Program-made: the position numbers and the translations under genes
Assembly: GCA_964390645.1 (NCBI GenBank)
Contig: CAYMLL010000004.1
Coordinates: forward strand, 1-64,000
Length of the DNA stretch: 64,000 nt
Direction: 5' to 3'
Origin: CAYMLL01 sp964390645
GTDB taxonomy: Bacteria > Planctomycetota > UBA8108
Part shown: positions 28,037-38,400 of the stretch, piece by piece
Layout of the letters: each line of letters starts with the position of its first letter
How positions within the stretch are numbered: the stretch's first letter is position 1
Notes under the pieces: generated by a model
Databases searched by the model: none
Seen by the model: only the letters and a program-made list of their open reading frames with translations
Told to the model about the DNA's origin: nothing

Positions 28037-29544
28037 GGCGACACCTTGCTCCAGACCGCCCAACCGGCGAAGAAACCGAAGAAGGCGATCGACCAGATCA
28101 TGATCGCCATGCGCCAGCGGCTCATACGAATCGCGCCGCGCAGCCGGAAGCGGTTCATCCACAGGAGAGTGATCGAGTAGAAGAACATCACGCCGCCGTT
28201 CATCGCGGCGGTGAGCTTGAAGAGCGTGAGCGCCTTGAGGTCCCGGACCCCGAGCAGAAGTACGGAGCCGAGAAGGATCGTCCCCCACAGGAAGACGTAG
28301 TAGAGTCGACTCTGGGTCCATCGCTCGCTCCCGGGCAGCCAGTTCGTCTTCACGAGGTCCGCCGAGATGCGACTGGACGCATCGAGGACGCCGAACTCGG
28401 TCGTCAGGAGAATCACCGCGCCCATGATCAGGAAGAGCGTCTTGATGACTCCGCTGAAACGGTTCTCGATCTCGACTGCCTCGCCCCAGACGAAGCTCAT
28501 GTCGGCACCGAACTTCGCCGCACCAGCGGTCTTCTCGCCGCTCGCGTCGTAGAAGAGGGCGTAGCAGATGAGTGTCAAGAGCACGAGCGAGACGAAGCAC
28601 GTGAGGAAGAAGGACAGAAAGTGCTCGATCGAGGCAGCGCGCCACCACCTTCTCCAGCGCGCGTTGTTGGCCGCGTCGGACGGGAACTGATAGCCGATCT
28701 CCGAGACCGCCTCGTCCTGGCCCGTGATCGGACTCGTGATACGACCGATGTAGCGCCCCATCCCGTAGCCCTTGTCCTTGACGTAGTTGCTCTGGCCCAG
28801 GTTGAGCGTTCCCCCGGCACCGGCGAAAGCCAGCGCCCCGAGGAGCATCGCCGCAGTCAGCTGCTCGCCGAACTCGGGGATACCTCCGATGTTGATCGCG
28901 CCCTCGAGCTGCGCAACGATCGCCTCGCCCCGCCCGGGCAGGAGAAGGGCAGCGAGAACGACGACAAGAACGAGGATCAGCGACACGAGCACCAGCTGGA
29001 CGCGCTCGACCGTCTCGTAGACGACCTTGCCGGCTGTGAGAATGAGGCCGCAGACGAAGAGGCCGCCCACGGCCATCCACACCATCGCGGTGGCGCCGTC
29101 CTGCGACAGTCCGCCGTTTTCGTCGGGCTCCCAGATCATCCAGCTGAGCACCGTGGCCGCTCCGGTCGACCACGCGGGGATGATCCACGGAACGACGTTG
29201 AAGATCAGGAAGACCCAGGCCCAGTGGCGGCTGAGTCGCGCGAAGCCCGTCGTCGCGCTCTCGCCGGTCGCCAGGCTCCAGCGGGTGATCTCCATGTTGA
29301 GGAAGTACTGCGTCGCGACACCCAGGAGGCACGCCCAGAAGAAGACAAAGCGACTCTCGAAGGTGATATACGGCCAGAGGATGAACTCACCGCTGCCGAG
29401 AGCCAGACCGGCGAGCATGATGCTCGGCCCCATCATCTTGCGCAGCGGCACGGGTTCGGGAAGATCGCGGACGCGCAGAGGCGGCATCGTTCCGGGTCGG
29501 ACGAGGTCCTCCTCGACCGAGCGATCGTCAGGAGCCGTGGACAT
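28021..29544 (-). CDS. Nramp-family divalent metal transporter
   Basis: The product is 507 residues with about 11-12 hydrophobic segments. TM1 reads GPSIMLAGLALGSGEFILWPY. This matches a planctomycetal branch of Nramp-related proteins in which the usual DPGN metal-binding motif is replaced by LGSGE. The central region and TM6 (FAGAGGTLNLGQSNYVKDKGYGMG) also fit the family. Because the canonical metal ligands are changed, the ion may differ from Mn2+/Fe2+. It is the first gene of the operon with the GSDH-cytochrome and ALDH genes. Confidence 0.8.
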   Translation of the reverse strand: MSTAPDDRSVEEDLVRPGTMPPLRVRDLPEPVPLRKMMGPSIMLAGLALGSGEFILWPYITFESRFVFFWACLLGVATQYFLNMEITRWSLATGESATTGFARLSRHWAWVFLIFNVVPWIIPAWSTGAATVLSWMIWEPDENGGLSQDGATAMVWMAVGGLFVCGLILTAGKVVYETVERVQLVLVSLILVLVVVLAALLLPGRGEAIVAQLEGAINIGGIPEFGEQLTAAMLLGALAFAGAGGTLNLGQSNYVKDKGYGMGRYIGRITSPITGQDEAVSEIGYQFPSDAANNARWRRWWRAASIEHFLSFFLTCFVSLVLLTLICYALFYDASGEKTAGAAKFGADMSFVWGEAVEIENRFSGVIKTLFLIMGAVILLTTEFGVLDASSRISADLVKTNWLPGSERWTQSRLYYVFLWGTILLGSVLLLGVRDLKALTLFKLTAAMNGGVMFFYSITLLWMNRFRLRGAIRMSRWRMAIMIWSIAFFGFFAGWAVWSKVSPWLGG

Positions 29545-29562
29545 ACCGAATCTCCGTAACCG

Positions 29563-30350
29563 TCAGCCCGGCGCTCGTCGACCCCGGGACCGGAGCGAGG
29601 ACTCGCGATGCGCGCAGGGCCGCCCGTCCGGCGCCGGACCGAGATCGAGGAGGAAGGATCCCGGAGCCGGGAACGAGGATCTTCCGACCATCAGCCGGCA
29701 ACGCGCTGCGACCTCGTGAGTGACGTGGATCGCGCCGTCGACGAGGCCCACCGCCTCCGGACGCGGCACCGACGCGAAACGGGCCGGCAGGCAGCTCGTC
29801 GCTTGAATCGGCACGCAGATCTCGCTGCCCCCATCGACGTTGCCGTCGTCGCGCTCGGAGCACGGACTCCGTCGGGACGAAGCGACGTTCGACGCAGCGA
29901 GGCGAGCCTTGCCGACAGCACCCTTGACGTCGAGCTGGAGCAGTGTGTACTCGCAGTGACACGTTCCGTCTTCGTTGTCAGTGACCCTCGAGCCCGGTCC
30001 GCAGCGACCGCTGTCCGGGAGGTGCCCGCGGGTACAGCCGCCCGGGTCGAGCCTTCCGGGATGCCGACCGACGGACCATTCCCGCCGACTCCGACGACGA
30101 GCAGAACGACCCGAACGCATCCGGAAGCACCCTCGACGATGAACTGCTTGTAACCGATGCCGTTCTCGTGGTCCACGCCGTCGTGGCCGGGCCTGGTCTT
30201 CCCGAGAGGGCGAGCCGGGGTCGGGCCCCGCGGGGGTCGCCACGCCGCAGAGACGCGTCGCGGGAAGTCCGGCGAGAGCCGTGACGAGCGCGCGAGGCGG
30301 CCCGGGAACGCTGAAGAACCGGCATGCCGGTGCTCCGTGATCCGGAAACG
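29563..30350 (-). pseudogene. Probable frameshifted remnant of a secreted Cys-containing protein
   Basis: On the minus strand three stretches with good third-position G/C bias follow one another in different frames. First comes a segment near 30340-30200 (CRFFSVPGPPRALVTALAG), then one near 30190-30040 (GHDGVDHENGIGYKQFIVEG), then one near 30040-29563 (CGPGSRVTDNEDGTCHCEY and onward, ending at the TGA). No start codon or family is convincing. Either two indels are assembly errors or the gene is decaying. It lies upstream of the transporter operon with an 18-bp gap. Confidence 0.35.
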
Positions 30351-30432
30351 TCCCCGTCGACCACCTGCCCTGTGGCGACGGCGAGACCTCTCGCTGCGGC
30401 TCCGCGTGTTCGCCTCCGGGGTCCGTGGAGAG

Positions 30433-30438
30433 TACAAT
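30433..30438 (+). promoter_or_regulatory. Possible -10 hexamer
   Basis: TACAAT lies 20 bp before the ATG of the TPR lipoprotein. The best -35 (TTCGCC, 30409-30414, 18-bp spacer) is poor, and the implied leader is only ~13 nt. Confidence 0.3.
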
Positions 30439-30458
30439 TCCCCGGCGCTCGGGAACCG

Positions 30459-32600
30459 ATGCTGACACCCGCACGATCTCGCCCCATCTTCCGTATCGGC
30501 CTCGCATCAGCGGTCGCGTTCGCGCTGTCCTGCTCACCCTCGGGCAACGACGAGCCCGCGGAGACGACGCTGGCCGAGACACCACGGCTCTACCCGCAGC
30601 ACCCGGTGCCCGCGGAGCTGACGGCAGACCGTGACCGCATCCAACGCTTCTTCAAACGCGGCCTGGTGACGGAGTCGACCCGGTTGAACCGCCGGCTCCT
30701 CGAGCAGCTCGTCGAGGCCTGGGGGGAAGAGAGCGTCAAGCTGGTGCCCTATCACTACAACTACGGCCTCTGCCTGAAGTCCGCGGGCGCGATCGACCTG
30801 GCGCTGTCGGAAACCGAGAAGGGGCTCGAGAAGTGGCCTCGGAGCTTCCACCACCAGACCCTGCGAGCGATTCTGCTGATGTCGCAGTCCGTCGAGCGCG
30901 AGGGAATCGTCGACGGGACTCTCGAGGCTGTCGAGGGCGTCGTCGCACCGGAGCGTCACGCGCTTCTCGAGGCGATCGGCATCTCGGCCGCGGACGTGCA
31001 CGTCCAGTGGGCGAACGTCCTCTTCCGAGACGGGCAGATCGAGAAGAGCCTCGCGGCGCTCGAACGTGCGACGGCATCGGCCCCGAACTCGCGATCGGCT
31101 CGCTCGCTGCGTTGCGAATGCCTGATCGGAATCAGCCGCTTCGCCGACGCCATCTCGACCCTCGAAGAGCTCGTCGACGAGCAGCCCGAGCTGCGGCTGG
31201 AGTCGATGCTCGCGCACGCCTACGCCCGGACCGGGAAGTTCGCGAAGGCCTGGAAGCTCGTCGAGCCGCTGCGCGATCGCGTCAAGGCCGGAGAGGCAAC
31301 GCCCGGCCGGAAGGAGAAGATCGAACGTTCCCTGGCGATCGACGGAGCCACCGCTCTCAACGGCCTCGAACGACACGCCCAGGCCAGGGACTTCTTGCTG
31401 CCCTGGCTGCTCGAGGCTCCGGAGGACCGCGAGGGGCTCGATGAGCTCGTCGCTGCGCTGCGAGGCATGGGCCGGTCGACGGCGGCCGGCGTGCTGCAGC
31501 TGCGCCTCGAGGAGCTTCACGCATATCACCACGAGTCGAGCCAGGCGAAGTCGGCGAAGAACGCCCACCGGGCGACTCGTTCGGACTACCACCGGTCCCG
31601 CGGCGCGCTCGAGATCGACCGCCTCGACCTCGCGATCGACGCGTCGAGGACGGCGATCAAGACCTCGCCACGGATGCCCGAGCTCTACCTCGTCGAGGTC
31701 GAGGCCTACGCGCGCCTGGGTCGGCTGAAGGGTGTCGGGTCGCAGCTGAACCAGGTGATGCGACTGACGAAGTCGCCGATCGTCGGCCTGTGTCTCGCGC
31801 GCATCCTCGTGCGACTGGACAACAAGGTCGCCGCGGAGTCCATCGTCGTGGGAGTCGAGAACAACCTGCCGACCGATCCGATACGCCGCGCAGCGATTCG
31901 CGCGCACGCGCTGTGGACGCGACTGGCTCTCGGACAGTCGGAGCACGTCGCGACGGCGATGTCCGGGCGGAAGAGTTCCGAGATGGCGCGTGCCGCGCCC
32001 GACATCGTGCTCCTCTGCCGTGCCGAGGCCGCACTCGGGTCGGGTGATCCCGACGCGGCACGATCGACGGTGTCCCAGAACTTTCGCTCGCTGATCGGCG
32101 GCGAGTCACAGGCGCGCGCGCTGCGCACCGTCCTCGACGCCCTGCAACGCGAGAAGCCGGGCGACAGCGTCGATACGAGTGACCTCGTGGATCAGGAGGA
32201 GATGGCGGCCCGCCTCCTCTCGATGCCGATCGTGGCGAAGAGCACCGAGGCGAAGCGTACCGTCGAGAGCGCTCTGGACATCGTCGCGAGACGACGGAAG
32301 ATCCTCGAGCGCATGGGTGACTTCTCGGACTCCGACGTCCTCCCTCTGTGGCACGAGATGCACGCGCTCTACATGTCGGGGGGCGCTCACCGCAAGGCAC
32401 GCGGACTCGCGTGGTTCCTCTGGGGCCGCGACCGCCACGGGCTCGAGTCGAACCTCCGCCTCGCGGCTTCGCTGTCGCGCCCGCGGGAGGTTCTTTCTCG
32501 ACTCGCGGCGCTCCTGCGCGCCGAGAAGAAGGCGCCGGACGACCCTCGCGTCACCGAGGGGCTGAAGACCGCACGCTCCCTGCTGGGGATCTCCCCATGA
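30459..32600 (+). CDS. TPR-repeat lipoprotein
   Basis: The product is 713 residues. ATG 30459 gives a lipoprotein signal ending in FALSC (Cys ~27). The rest is alpha-helical with TPR-type repeats (e.g. ADVHVQWANVLFRDGQIEKSLAALE, GALEIDRLDLAIDASRTAIK). It overlaps the ASPIC/UnbV gene as ATGA, a pairing common in planctomycetes, and probably holds that protein in the envelope or organises its partners. No enzymatic motif was seen. Confidence 0.87.
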   Translation: MLTPARSRPIFRIGLASAVAFALSCSPSGNDEPAETTLAETPRLYPQHPVPAELTADRDRIQRFFKRGLVTESTRLNRRLLEQLVEAWGEESVKLVPYHYNYGLCLKSAGAIDLALSETEKGLEKWPRSFHHQTLRAILLMSQSVEREGIVDGTLEAVEGVVAPERHALLEAIGISAADVHVQWANVLFRDGQIEKSLAALERATASAPNSRSARSLRCECLIGISRFADAISTLEELVDEQPELRLESMLAHAYARTGKFAKAWKLVEPLRDRVKAGEATPGRKEKIERSLAIDGATALNGLERHAQARDFLLPWLLEAPEDREGLDELVAALRGMGRSTAAGVLQLRLEELHAYHHESSQAKSAKNAHRATRSDYHRSRGALEIDRLDLAIDASRTAIKTSPRMPELYLVEVEAYARLGRLKGVGSQLNQVMRLTKSPIVGLCLARILVRLDNKVAAESIVVGVENNLPTDPIRRAAIRAHALWTRLALGQSEHVATAMSGRKSSEMARAAPDIVLLCRAEAALGSGDPDAARSTVSQNFRSLIGGESQARALRTVLDALQREKPGDSVDTSDLVDQEEMAARLLSMPIVAKSTEAKRTVESALDIVARRRKILERMGDFSDSDVLPLWHEMHALYMSGGAHRKARGLAWFLWGRDRHGLESNLRLAASLSRPREVLSRLAALLRAEKKAPDDPRVTEGLKTARSLLGISP

Positions 32601-34300
32601 AACGAGAGCGCCGCTGGACTCTGCCTCTTCTCGTCGCCGCTGCACTCACCGGCTGCTCCCGCGACGATGCAGGTCCACCGGAACGGCCCGGCGACACCGA
32701 GGGCATCTTCAGCGAGATCGCCGCCGGCGCCGGAGTTCACTTCCGGCTGCAGAACGGCCGAAGCGACGCGCACCACATCGTGGAGACGATGATCGGCGGC
32801 GTCGGATGGATCGACTACGACGGCGATGGGGACTTCGACCTCTATCTTCCGAACGGCCACGACGCGTCGATCGACGCGTGGAAGGAGGGCAAGCAGAGCA
32901 ACCGTCTCTACCGCAACCGTGGCGACGGCAGCTTCGACGACGTCACCGAGGCAGCCGGCGTCGGAGACCGGCGCTACTCCAGCGGTATGGCCGTCGCCGA
33001 TTTCGACAACGACGGCGACTCGGACCTCCTAGTGACGAACATCGGCAGGAACACGCTCTACCGCAACCGTGGCGACGGCACCTTCGAAGACCACACCGAG
33101 AAGGCCGGCCTGACTCACGAGGGATCCAACTCCAGCGCCGTGTGGTTCGATCTCGACCGAGACGGCGACCTCGACCTCTACATCACGAGATACCTGCGCT
33201 ACAGGCCGCGGCTCGCTCGGTCCTGTCGCGAGCGAAACGTCAACGTCTACTGCCATCCCCGCTTCTTCGCAGGCGAGTCCGACCTCCTCTACGAGAATCT
33301 CGGTGACGGCACCTTCACGGAAATCGGCAGGAAGGCGGGGGTCACGAGAGCCGGTCCCGCGAACGGCAAGGGGCTCGGCGTGACCGCGGCGGACCTCGAC
33401 GGGGACGGCTGGCCCGACATCTACGTCGCTAACGACACGACCGCAAACTTCTACTGGCGTAACACCGGCAAGGGACGCTTCGAGGATGGCGCCTTTGACG
33501 CCGGTGTCGCGCTCAGCAACGCCGGGCTCGCACAGGCAGGCATGGGAGTCGATTGCGGAGACGTCGACGGCGACGGCGACCTCGACATCCACGTGACGAA
33601 CTTCGCCGGCGAGACCAACAACCTCTTTCTCTCGAACGGCAGCGGCAAGTTCCGTGACGGCGTCCAGCAAGCGAATCTCGGACGCTCGCACGGCCGACTC
33701 GGCTTCGGCACCTTGCTCGCCGACATCGATCTCGACGGCGACCTCGACATCGTGACGGCAAACGGCCACGTCGACGACAGCGTCGAGAACAGCGACTCGC
33801 CCACGGAGAGCACCTACCGGCAGCCTCCCGACTACTTTCGCGGCGATGGGAAGGGACGGTTCGAGCACGCGTCGGCGGACGCCGGAGCCGCCTTCGGGCA
33901 GGCGTACGTCGCACGTGGCCTCGCAAGCGCCGACATCGACGACGACGGTGACCTCGACCTCGCGATGGCGACGATCGGCGGCCCGCTCGTCCTGCTGCGC
34001 AACAATACACGATCGAGCGCAGCCGGCGAAGGCCCCAACTACCTGCGCGTCCGGCTCCGCGGAACGAGGAGCAACCGGGACGGCTACGGCGCTCGCCTCG
34101 AGGCCCGCCTCGGCGAACGCACTCTGGTGCGCGATTGCCAGAGTGCGAGAAGCTACCTCGCAGCGGTCGATCCGCGAGCCCTCTTCGGGCTCGGCAAGTC
34201 GACGAAAGTCGACGAGCTGAAGATCACGTGGCCGAGCGGGAAGGTGCAGAGGCTCGAGAACCTCCGGGCAAATCGAGAGGTGGTGGTGGTCGAGAAGTAA
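32597..34300 (+). CDS. FG-GAP/VCBS repeat protein with ASPIC/UnbV C-terminal domain (CRTAC1-like)
   Basis: The product is 567 residues. The lipoprotein signal ends LTGC (Cys ~20). At least seven FG-GAP/VCBS calcium-binding loops of the D-x-D-G-D-x-D type (WIDYDGDGDFDLYLP, ADFDNDGDSDLL, DLDRDGDLDLYIT, DLDGDGWPDIYVAND) build a seven-bladed integrin-alpha-like propeller. The last ~80 residues are the UnbV/ASPIC domain (NYLRVRLRGTRSNRDGYGARLEA, VDELKITWPSGKVQ). It is a surface or periplasmic protein of unclear ligand, coupled to the TPR lipoprotein by ATGA overlap. Confidence 0.92.
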   Translation: MKRERRWTLPLLVAAALTGCSRDDAGPPERPGDTEGIFSEIAAGAGVHFRLQNGRSDAHHIVETMIGGVGWIDYDGDGDFDLYLPNGHDASIDAWKEGKQSNRLYRNRGDGSFDDVTEAAGVGDRRYSSGMAVADFDNDGDSDLLVTNIGRNTLYRNRGDGTFEDHTEKAGLTHEGSNSSAVWFDLDRDGDLDLYITRYLRYRPRLARSCRERNVNVYCHPRFFAGESDLLYENLGDGTFTEIGRKAGVTRAGPANGKGLGVTAADLDGDGWPDIYVANDTTANFYWRNTGKGRFEDGAFDAGVALSNAGLAQAGMGVDCGDVDGDGDLDIHVTNFAGETNNLFLSNGSGKFRDGVQQANLGRSHGRLGFGTLLADIDLDGDLDIVTANGHVDDSVENSDSPTESTYRQPPDYFRGDGKGRFEHASADAGAAFGQAYVARGLASADIDDDGDLDLAMATIGGPLVLLRNNTRSSAAGEGPNYLRVRLRGTRSNRDGYGARLEARLGERTLVRDCQSARSYLAAVDPRALFGLGKSTKVDELKITWPSGKVQRLENLRANREVVVVEK

Positions 34301-34337
34301 CAGCAGCGACCATGAGGCCGCGAGCTTCGTTCGGTTC

Positions 34338-35408
34338 TCACCCCACGAAGGACCTCTGCGACCTCCTGCGCGTCGCGTGCATCGACTCGAAGTGCCCCCC
34401 CCCGACCTCCTCGACGCTCACGGGCCACAGCAGCTCCATCTCCACCTCCTGGCGCGTCACCACCGGAAACCCGTAGCGCTCGTTCCGGTGCTTGATCTCC
34501 TTGCCGGCCTCCTGGCGCTCGTTGACGAAAACCTCGTGCGCCGAGAGTCGCTGCTCGTTGCGGGCCTGTCCCCTCGCGGGAGCGCCGAGCAGCGATCGAC
34601 GAATCACCTCCGCGAAGCCGGGGTCGAGCTCGATGCCGATGCTGTTCCGGCCGGAGGCAAGCGCCGCCACGGACGTCGTCCCCGTGCCGAGAAAGGGGTC
34701 GAGCACAGTGTCGCCATGGACCGAGTACATCTGGATCAGGCGGTACGGCAGCTCGAAGGGAAACGCGCCGCTCCGAGACCGGGTCTCCGCATCCACAGAG
34801 GACTGCGTCACACCGACGAGGTCGACCCAGAGGTCGGAGAACCACACGTTGCGCTCCTCCCAGAAGTACGCGCTGCGACGTCGACAGGCCTTCTCATCCG
34901 CGACCTCGAAGACACGCTTACCGCCCTTGCGCAGCACGAGCACGTACTCGTGCTCGTACGTGACGTAGGCACCGGCAGGGAGCATGCCGGAACCCATGAA
35001 CTTGTTCGGCGCATTCGTCGGCTTGCGCCAGACGACATCGGGCAGCGCCGTGAAGCCGAGCGCCAACATCGATGACAGGACACGAGAGTGATTCGACCAC
35101 AGCGCGAACTCGCCATCGACGGTTCGGGTCGCGTCACCAATGTTCATGCACGCGATCCCGCCGGGGCGCAGCGCACGCCAGCACCGCGACCAGACGCGGT
35201 CGAGTTCATCATGCATGGCCGCGAACGCGGCACCGCCGTCGCCCACCTCCAGGTGAGCGCCGATGTCGGGGTTCATCGAGACGAAGACCTCGTCCCACAT
35301 CTGGATCATCGGATACGGAGGTGAGGTGACGATGAGGTCGATGGACTCGTCCACGATACTCGACGCCTGCCGCGCGTCCTCGTGATGCACACGATGCGAG
35401 GTCTTCAT
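34338..35408 (-). CDS. Solitary DNA (cytosine-N4/adenine-N6) methyltransferase
   Basis: The product is 356 residues. The catalytic motif TSPPYPMIQMW (residues ~29-39) precedes the SAM-binding motif DPFLGTGTTSVAAL (~237-250), the beta-class order; SPPY suggests N4-cytosine but adenine cannot be excluded. The C-terminal ~90 residues are a charged helical extension that could be the target-recognition or a regulatory part. No restriction endonuclease is adjacent. The start ATG overlaps the stop of the upstream HzsA-like gene (ATGA), so it is translated with a secreted cytochrome protein, an odd pairing. Confidence 0.85.
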   Translation of the reverse strand: MKTSHRVHHEDARQASSIVDESIDLIVTSPPYPMIQMWDEVFVSMNPDIGAHLEVGDGGAAFAAMHDELDRVWSRCWRALRPGGIACMNIGDATRTVDGEFALWSNHSRVLSSMLALGFTALPDVVWRKPTNAPNKFMGSGMLPAGAYVTYEHEYVLVLRKGGKRVFEVADEKACRRRSAYFWEERNVWFSDLWVDLVGVTQSSVDAETRSRSGAFPFELPYRLIQMYSVHGDTVLDPFLGTGTTSVAALASGRNSIGIELDPGFAEVIRRSLLGAPARGQARNEQRLSAHEVFVNERQEAGKEIKHRNERYGFPVVTRQEVEMELLWPVSVEEVGGGHFESMHATRRRSQRSFVG

Positions 35409-38400
35409 TCCTCCCCCACGGAGAAGCTGCGCCCGATACGCGTCATGTTGCCCCGACGATCGCGAACGCTGATCTTCAGCCTGGCTCCCTCGAGTTCGCG
35501 GATCGGACGCTTCAGCAGCAGCTCACGCACCCCGGTCGTGGTCTCGCGGAATCTCGATGCGAGGTTCTCGCCGGCAGCGACGCCGTCGACATCGAAGCTG
35601 GCGACAACCTCGAAGCTCGACGCATCCAGTCCGCTGTAGTAGTCGATCATGCCGACGACGATGCGATCGAATCGAGCATTCCGTCCCGCACGAGGCAGCT
35701 CGACGGCGAGCACCGGACGGTTGTCATCGAGCATCCAGCCGTAGCCTGCAACGTCCGGACGCTCCGGGTCGTGGTCGAGGTCGATTGGACAGCCGAGATC
35801 GATCCAGCGCACGATCGTCAGACGATCTTCGGCGCCGAGTGCCGGAACGCGACCCGCAGCGACGGCCTTCGGCGGCGGCATCGACAGGCCGCGGTAGTCG
35901 AGATCCCAGCGGGCCCGGTTCTTCTTCAGGTCGACCTCCTCCCCGGCGCGGACGAGCTTCTCACGGTTCCCCGGCGACGCGGGTGACGGATGGTCATCGT
36001 TCGAGAAGCCGTCGAGCCTGCGGCCGAAGAGCTTCCAGACCAGCAGACTCCGCCGTGACTGGAACTTGCGAATGTACCGTGACGCGTTCGGATAGCCCCA
36101 GCTGTCGTAACCGATCGGGCGGTGCCCGAAGCGGGCCTTCTCGTCCAGAGCGAGTCGGTAATAGGTGCCCGGGAACTTCCCGTCGCGACGGTGCGGCACC
36201 AGCTCGTCGTCGGCGTCGAGCACGAGATTCCCCGCCGGCTTCTCCTTGCTTCGCGAGTGACACGGAACGCAGCTGCGGTCGAGGATCGGCCGGACGTCCC
36301 GCCAGTACTCGACGTCGACGACGGCGCGGTCCAGCCTTCGCAGACCGACGGAGTCGTCCACATCCCGACGGACGCCGTAGCTGTCCCGCTCCTTGGTCGT
36401 CAGAAGGGGCGTCGATGAGACGAGATTCCAGGGCTCGAAGTCTCGCTTGCCGGCGACGGTCTGCACGAACGCCGTCGGCTTCTGGCTGTGTGCGTGGCAG
36501 CCGCCGCAGTCGGTGCGCACCTCGCCCGGACGGAGCTGGTGCCACGTCTGGGACATGTTCAGCACCCTGCCGTGGCGGTCGAGCGTCTGGAACGTGAACG
36601 CCGTGTCGGCCGGTATGAGCGCGAGGAAGCTGGTATCCGGATTGCCGTCCGGATCCGCCGGCTGCTCGCCGCCCCGAAACTTGCGCACCGGGATCTCGCC
36701 GAGAATGCGAAGCCGCTCCCGAGCGTGACCGTGAAATCGGCGTCCCGCGTACGCGCCACGGTCTCGATCGGTCGTCGGCTCCATCGCGAGAAAGCGGACC
36801 GCGTGAATCTCGTCGTTCGTGTAGAGCCCCGCATCGGCTCCCTGGTTGTGCCAGTTGAGGGGCATGCCGTTGCCGTGGCTCGTGAACGCGTCGAGGCCCC
36901 GCCACGGATCCCGACCGCCCGCGTACGTAGAGGTGACCGAGCCGTCCGGGACGACACCGTCGGGATAGCTCTCGCGCTTGTAGAGGCTCGAGCTTCCGAC
37001 CAGGCCGAATGGAGAGCCCCGCGGAAGATGCGGCGAACGCGATCCGTCGTTGCGCAGCCGGGGCAGGTGCCTCGGCTCGGGTACACCGTGGACGCGAGCG
37101 TACGGAACCAGCGCACGAGGCCATCCCTCGTTGTAGCGAGGATCGTTCTTGATCAGCAGCAGCCCGGAGGGCTGCTCGACAACCGCGCCACCGCGCACCA
37201 GGTAGATGCCTCCGTCGAGTTGCGGCAGATACTCGTACTGGTGATTCACCGGACCCGGCGAGTAGACGGTCAGCATGTGGCCATCCGGAGCGCCGCTCGG
37301 ATGGGTGAACTTGCCGACGGCCGGCGAGGTCTTGTCGCCCACCACCGAGGGATCCGCCGGTCCTTCCCGACCATGGGAAAACGGCGTCATCGAGATCGAG
37401 CCTGTCGGCATGAACGGCATGCGGTACCAGCGTCCCTTGGCATTGTAGTGGCGACCGTAGCGCCACGGCCTGTTCCGCGCATCGCGGCGATACGCCGGAC
37501 CGAAGGCGACGTGGCCTTCCGGAGACGCCGCCGGCAGCTTCACGTAGGCGCCGAAGCCGCTGTTGTTCTGGTTGTAGTACTCCTCGATGACGAGCGAACC
37601 GTCACCCAGCTGCGTCTGGAAGTGGAAGCCGTTCGGAGCACCGCCCGGGTCGAAGGCACTGATGAGGGGCTCCCATCGAGTCCCGTCCGGGTGCATCGTC
37701 CACACGCCCCAGGAGATGTCGCTGCGGATTCCCTGAGACTCGAGCGTCGAGAACATCACCCGGCCATCCCGCAGAACGACCGGGTGGAGGGCGCCCGAGA
37801 TGTTCAGGTGGCCGATCTTCTCGAGATTCGTCGGATCCTCCTCTTCACCGATCGACACGTCGCGGTCATCCATGACGAAGAGCTGCAGAGCGATCGCGGG
37901 ATAGCCCCTCGCGGGACGGAATCCGTCACGGTTGCTCGTGAAGACGACACGCCCTCCGGGCAGCGGGCAGGGCCCCATGTTGAAGACACCGTAGTCAAAC
38001 CACGTTCTCTTCTCCCGGGGAGTGCGGTAGTCGGACGACCACGGAGCGGCGCCGGTGTTCGGCGAGAAGCGCTGATTCGTCAAACGGACGATGCGTCCTG
38101 TCGAGACATGGATCTTGTAGATGTCGGCGCCCCCGGAAGGAGGGTTCCACTGACTGCGCTTGCGCAGGTCGTGGATCAGGGTGTAGTAGACCCACTCCCC
38201 GTCGAACGAAACCATCGGATCGGTCACGGCGCCATGACCGCCCTCGACGAGGACCGTCTCGCCGCCGTCCGGGTGCAGGAGCATCAGGTCCGCGCCGGGT
38301 TCCATCGTCACCGGCTGCGAGAAGTCGGTGTAGTAGCGCTTGTGGACCTCGTCCCCCGCCCGCCGGGCGCGGACGTAGACGATGTCGTAGTCCCACCTCA

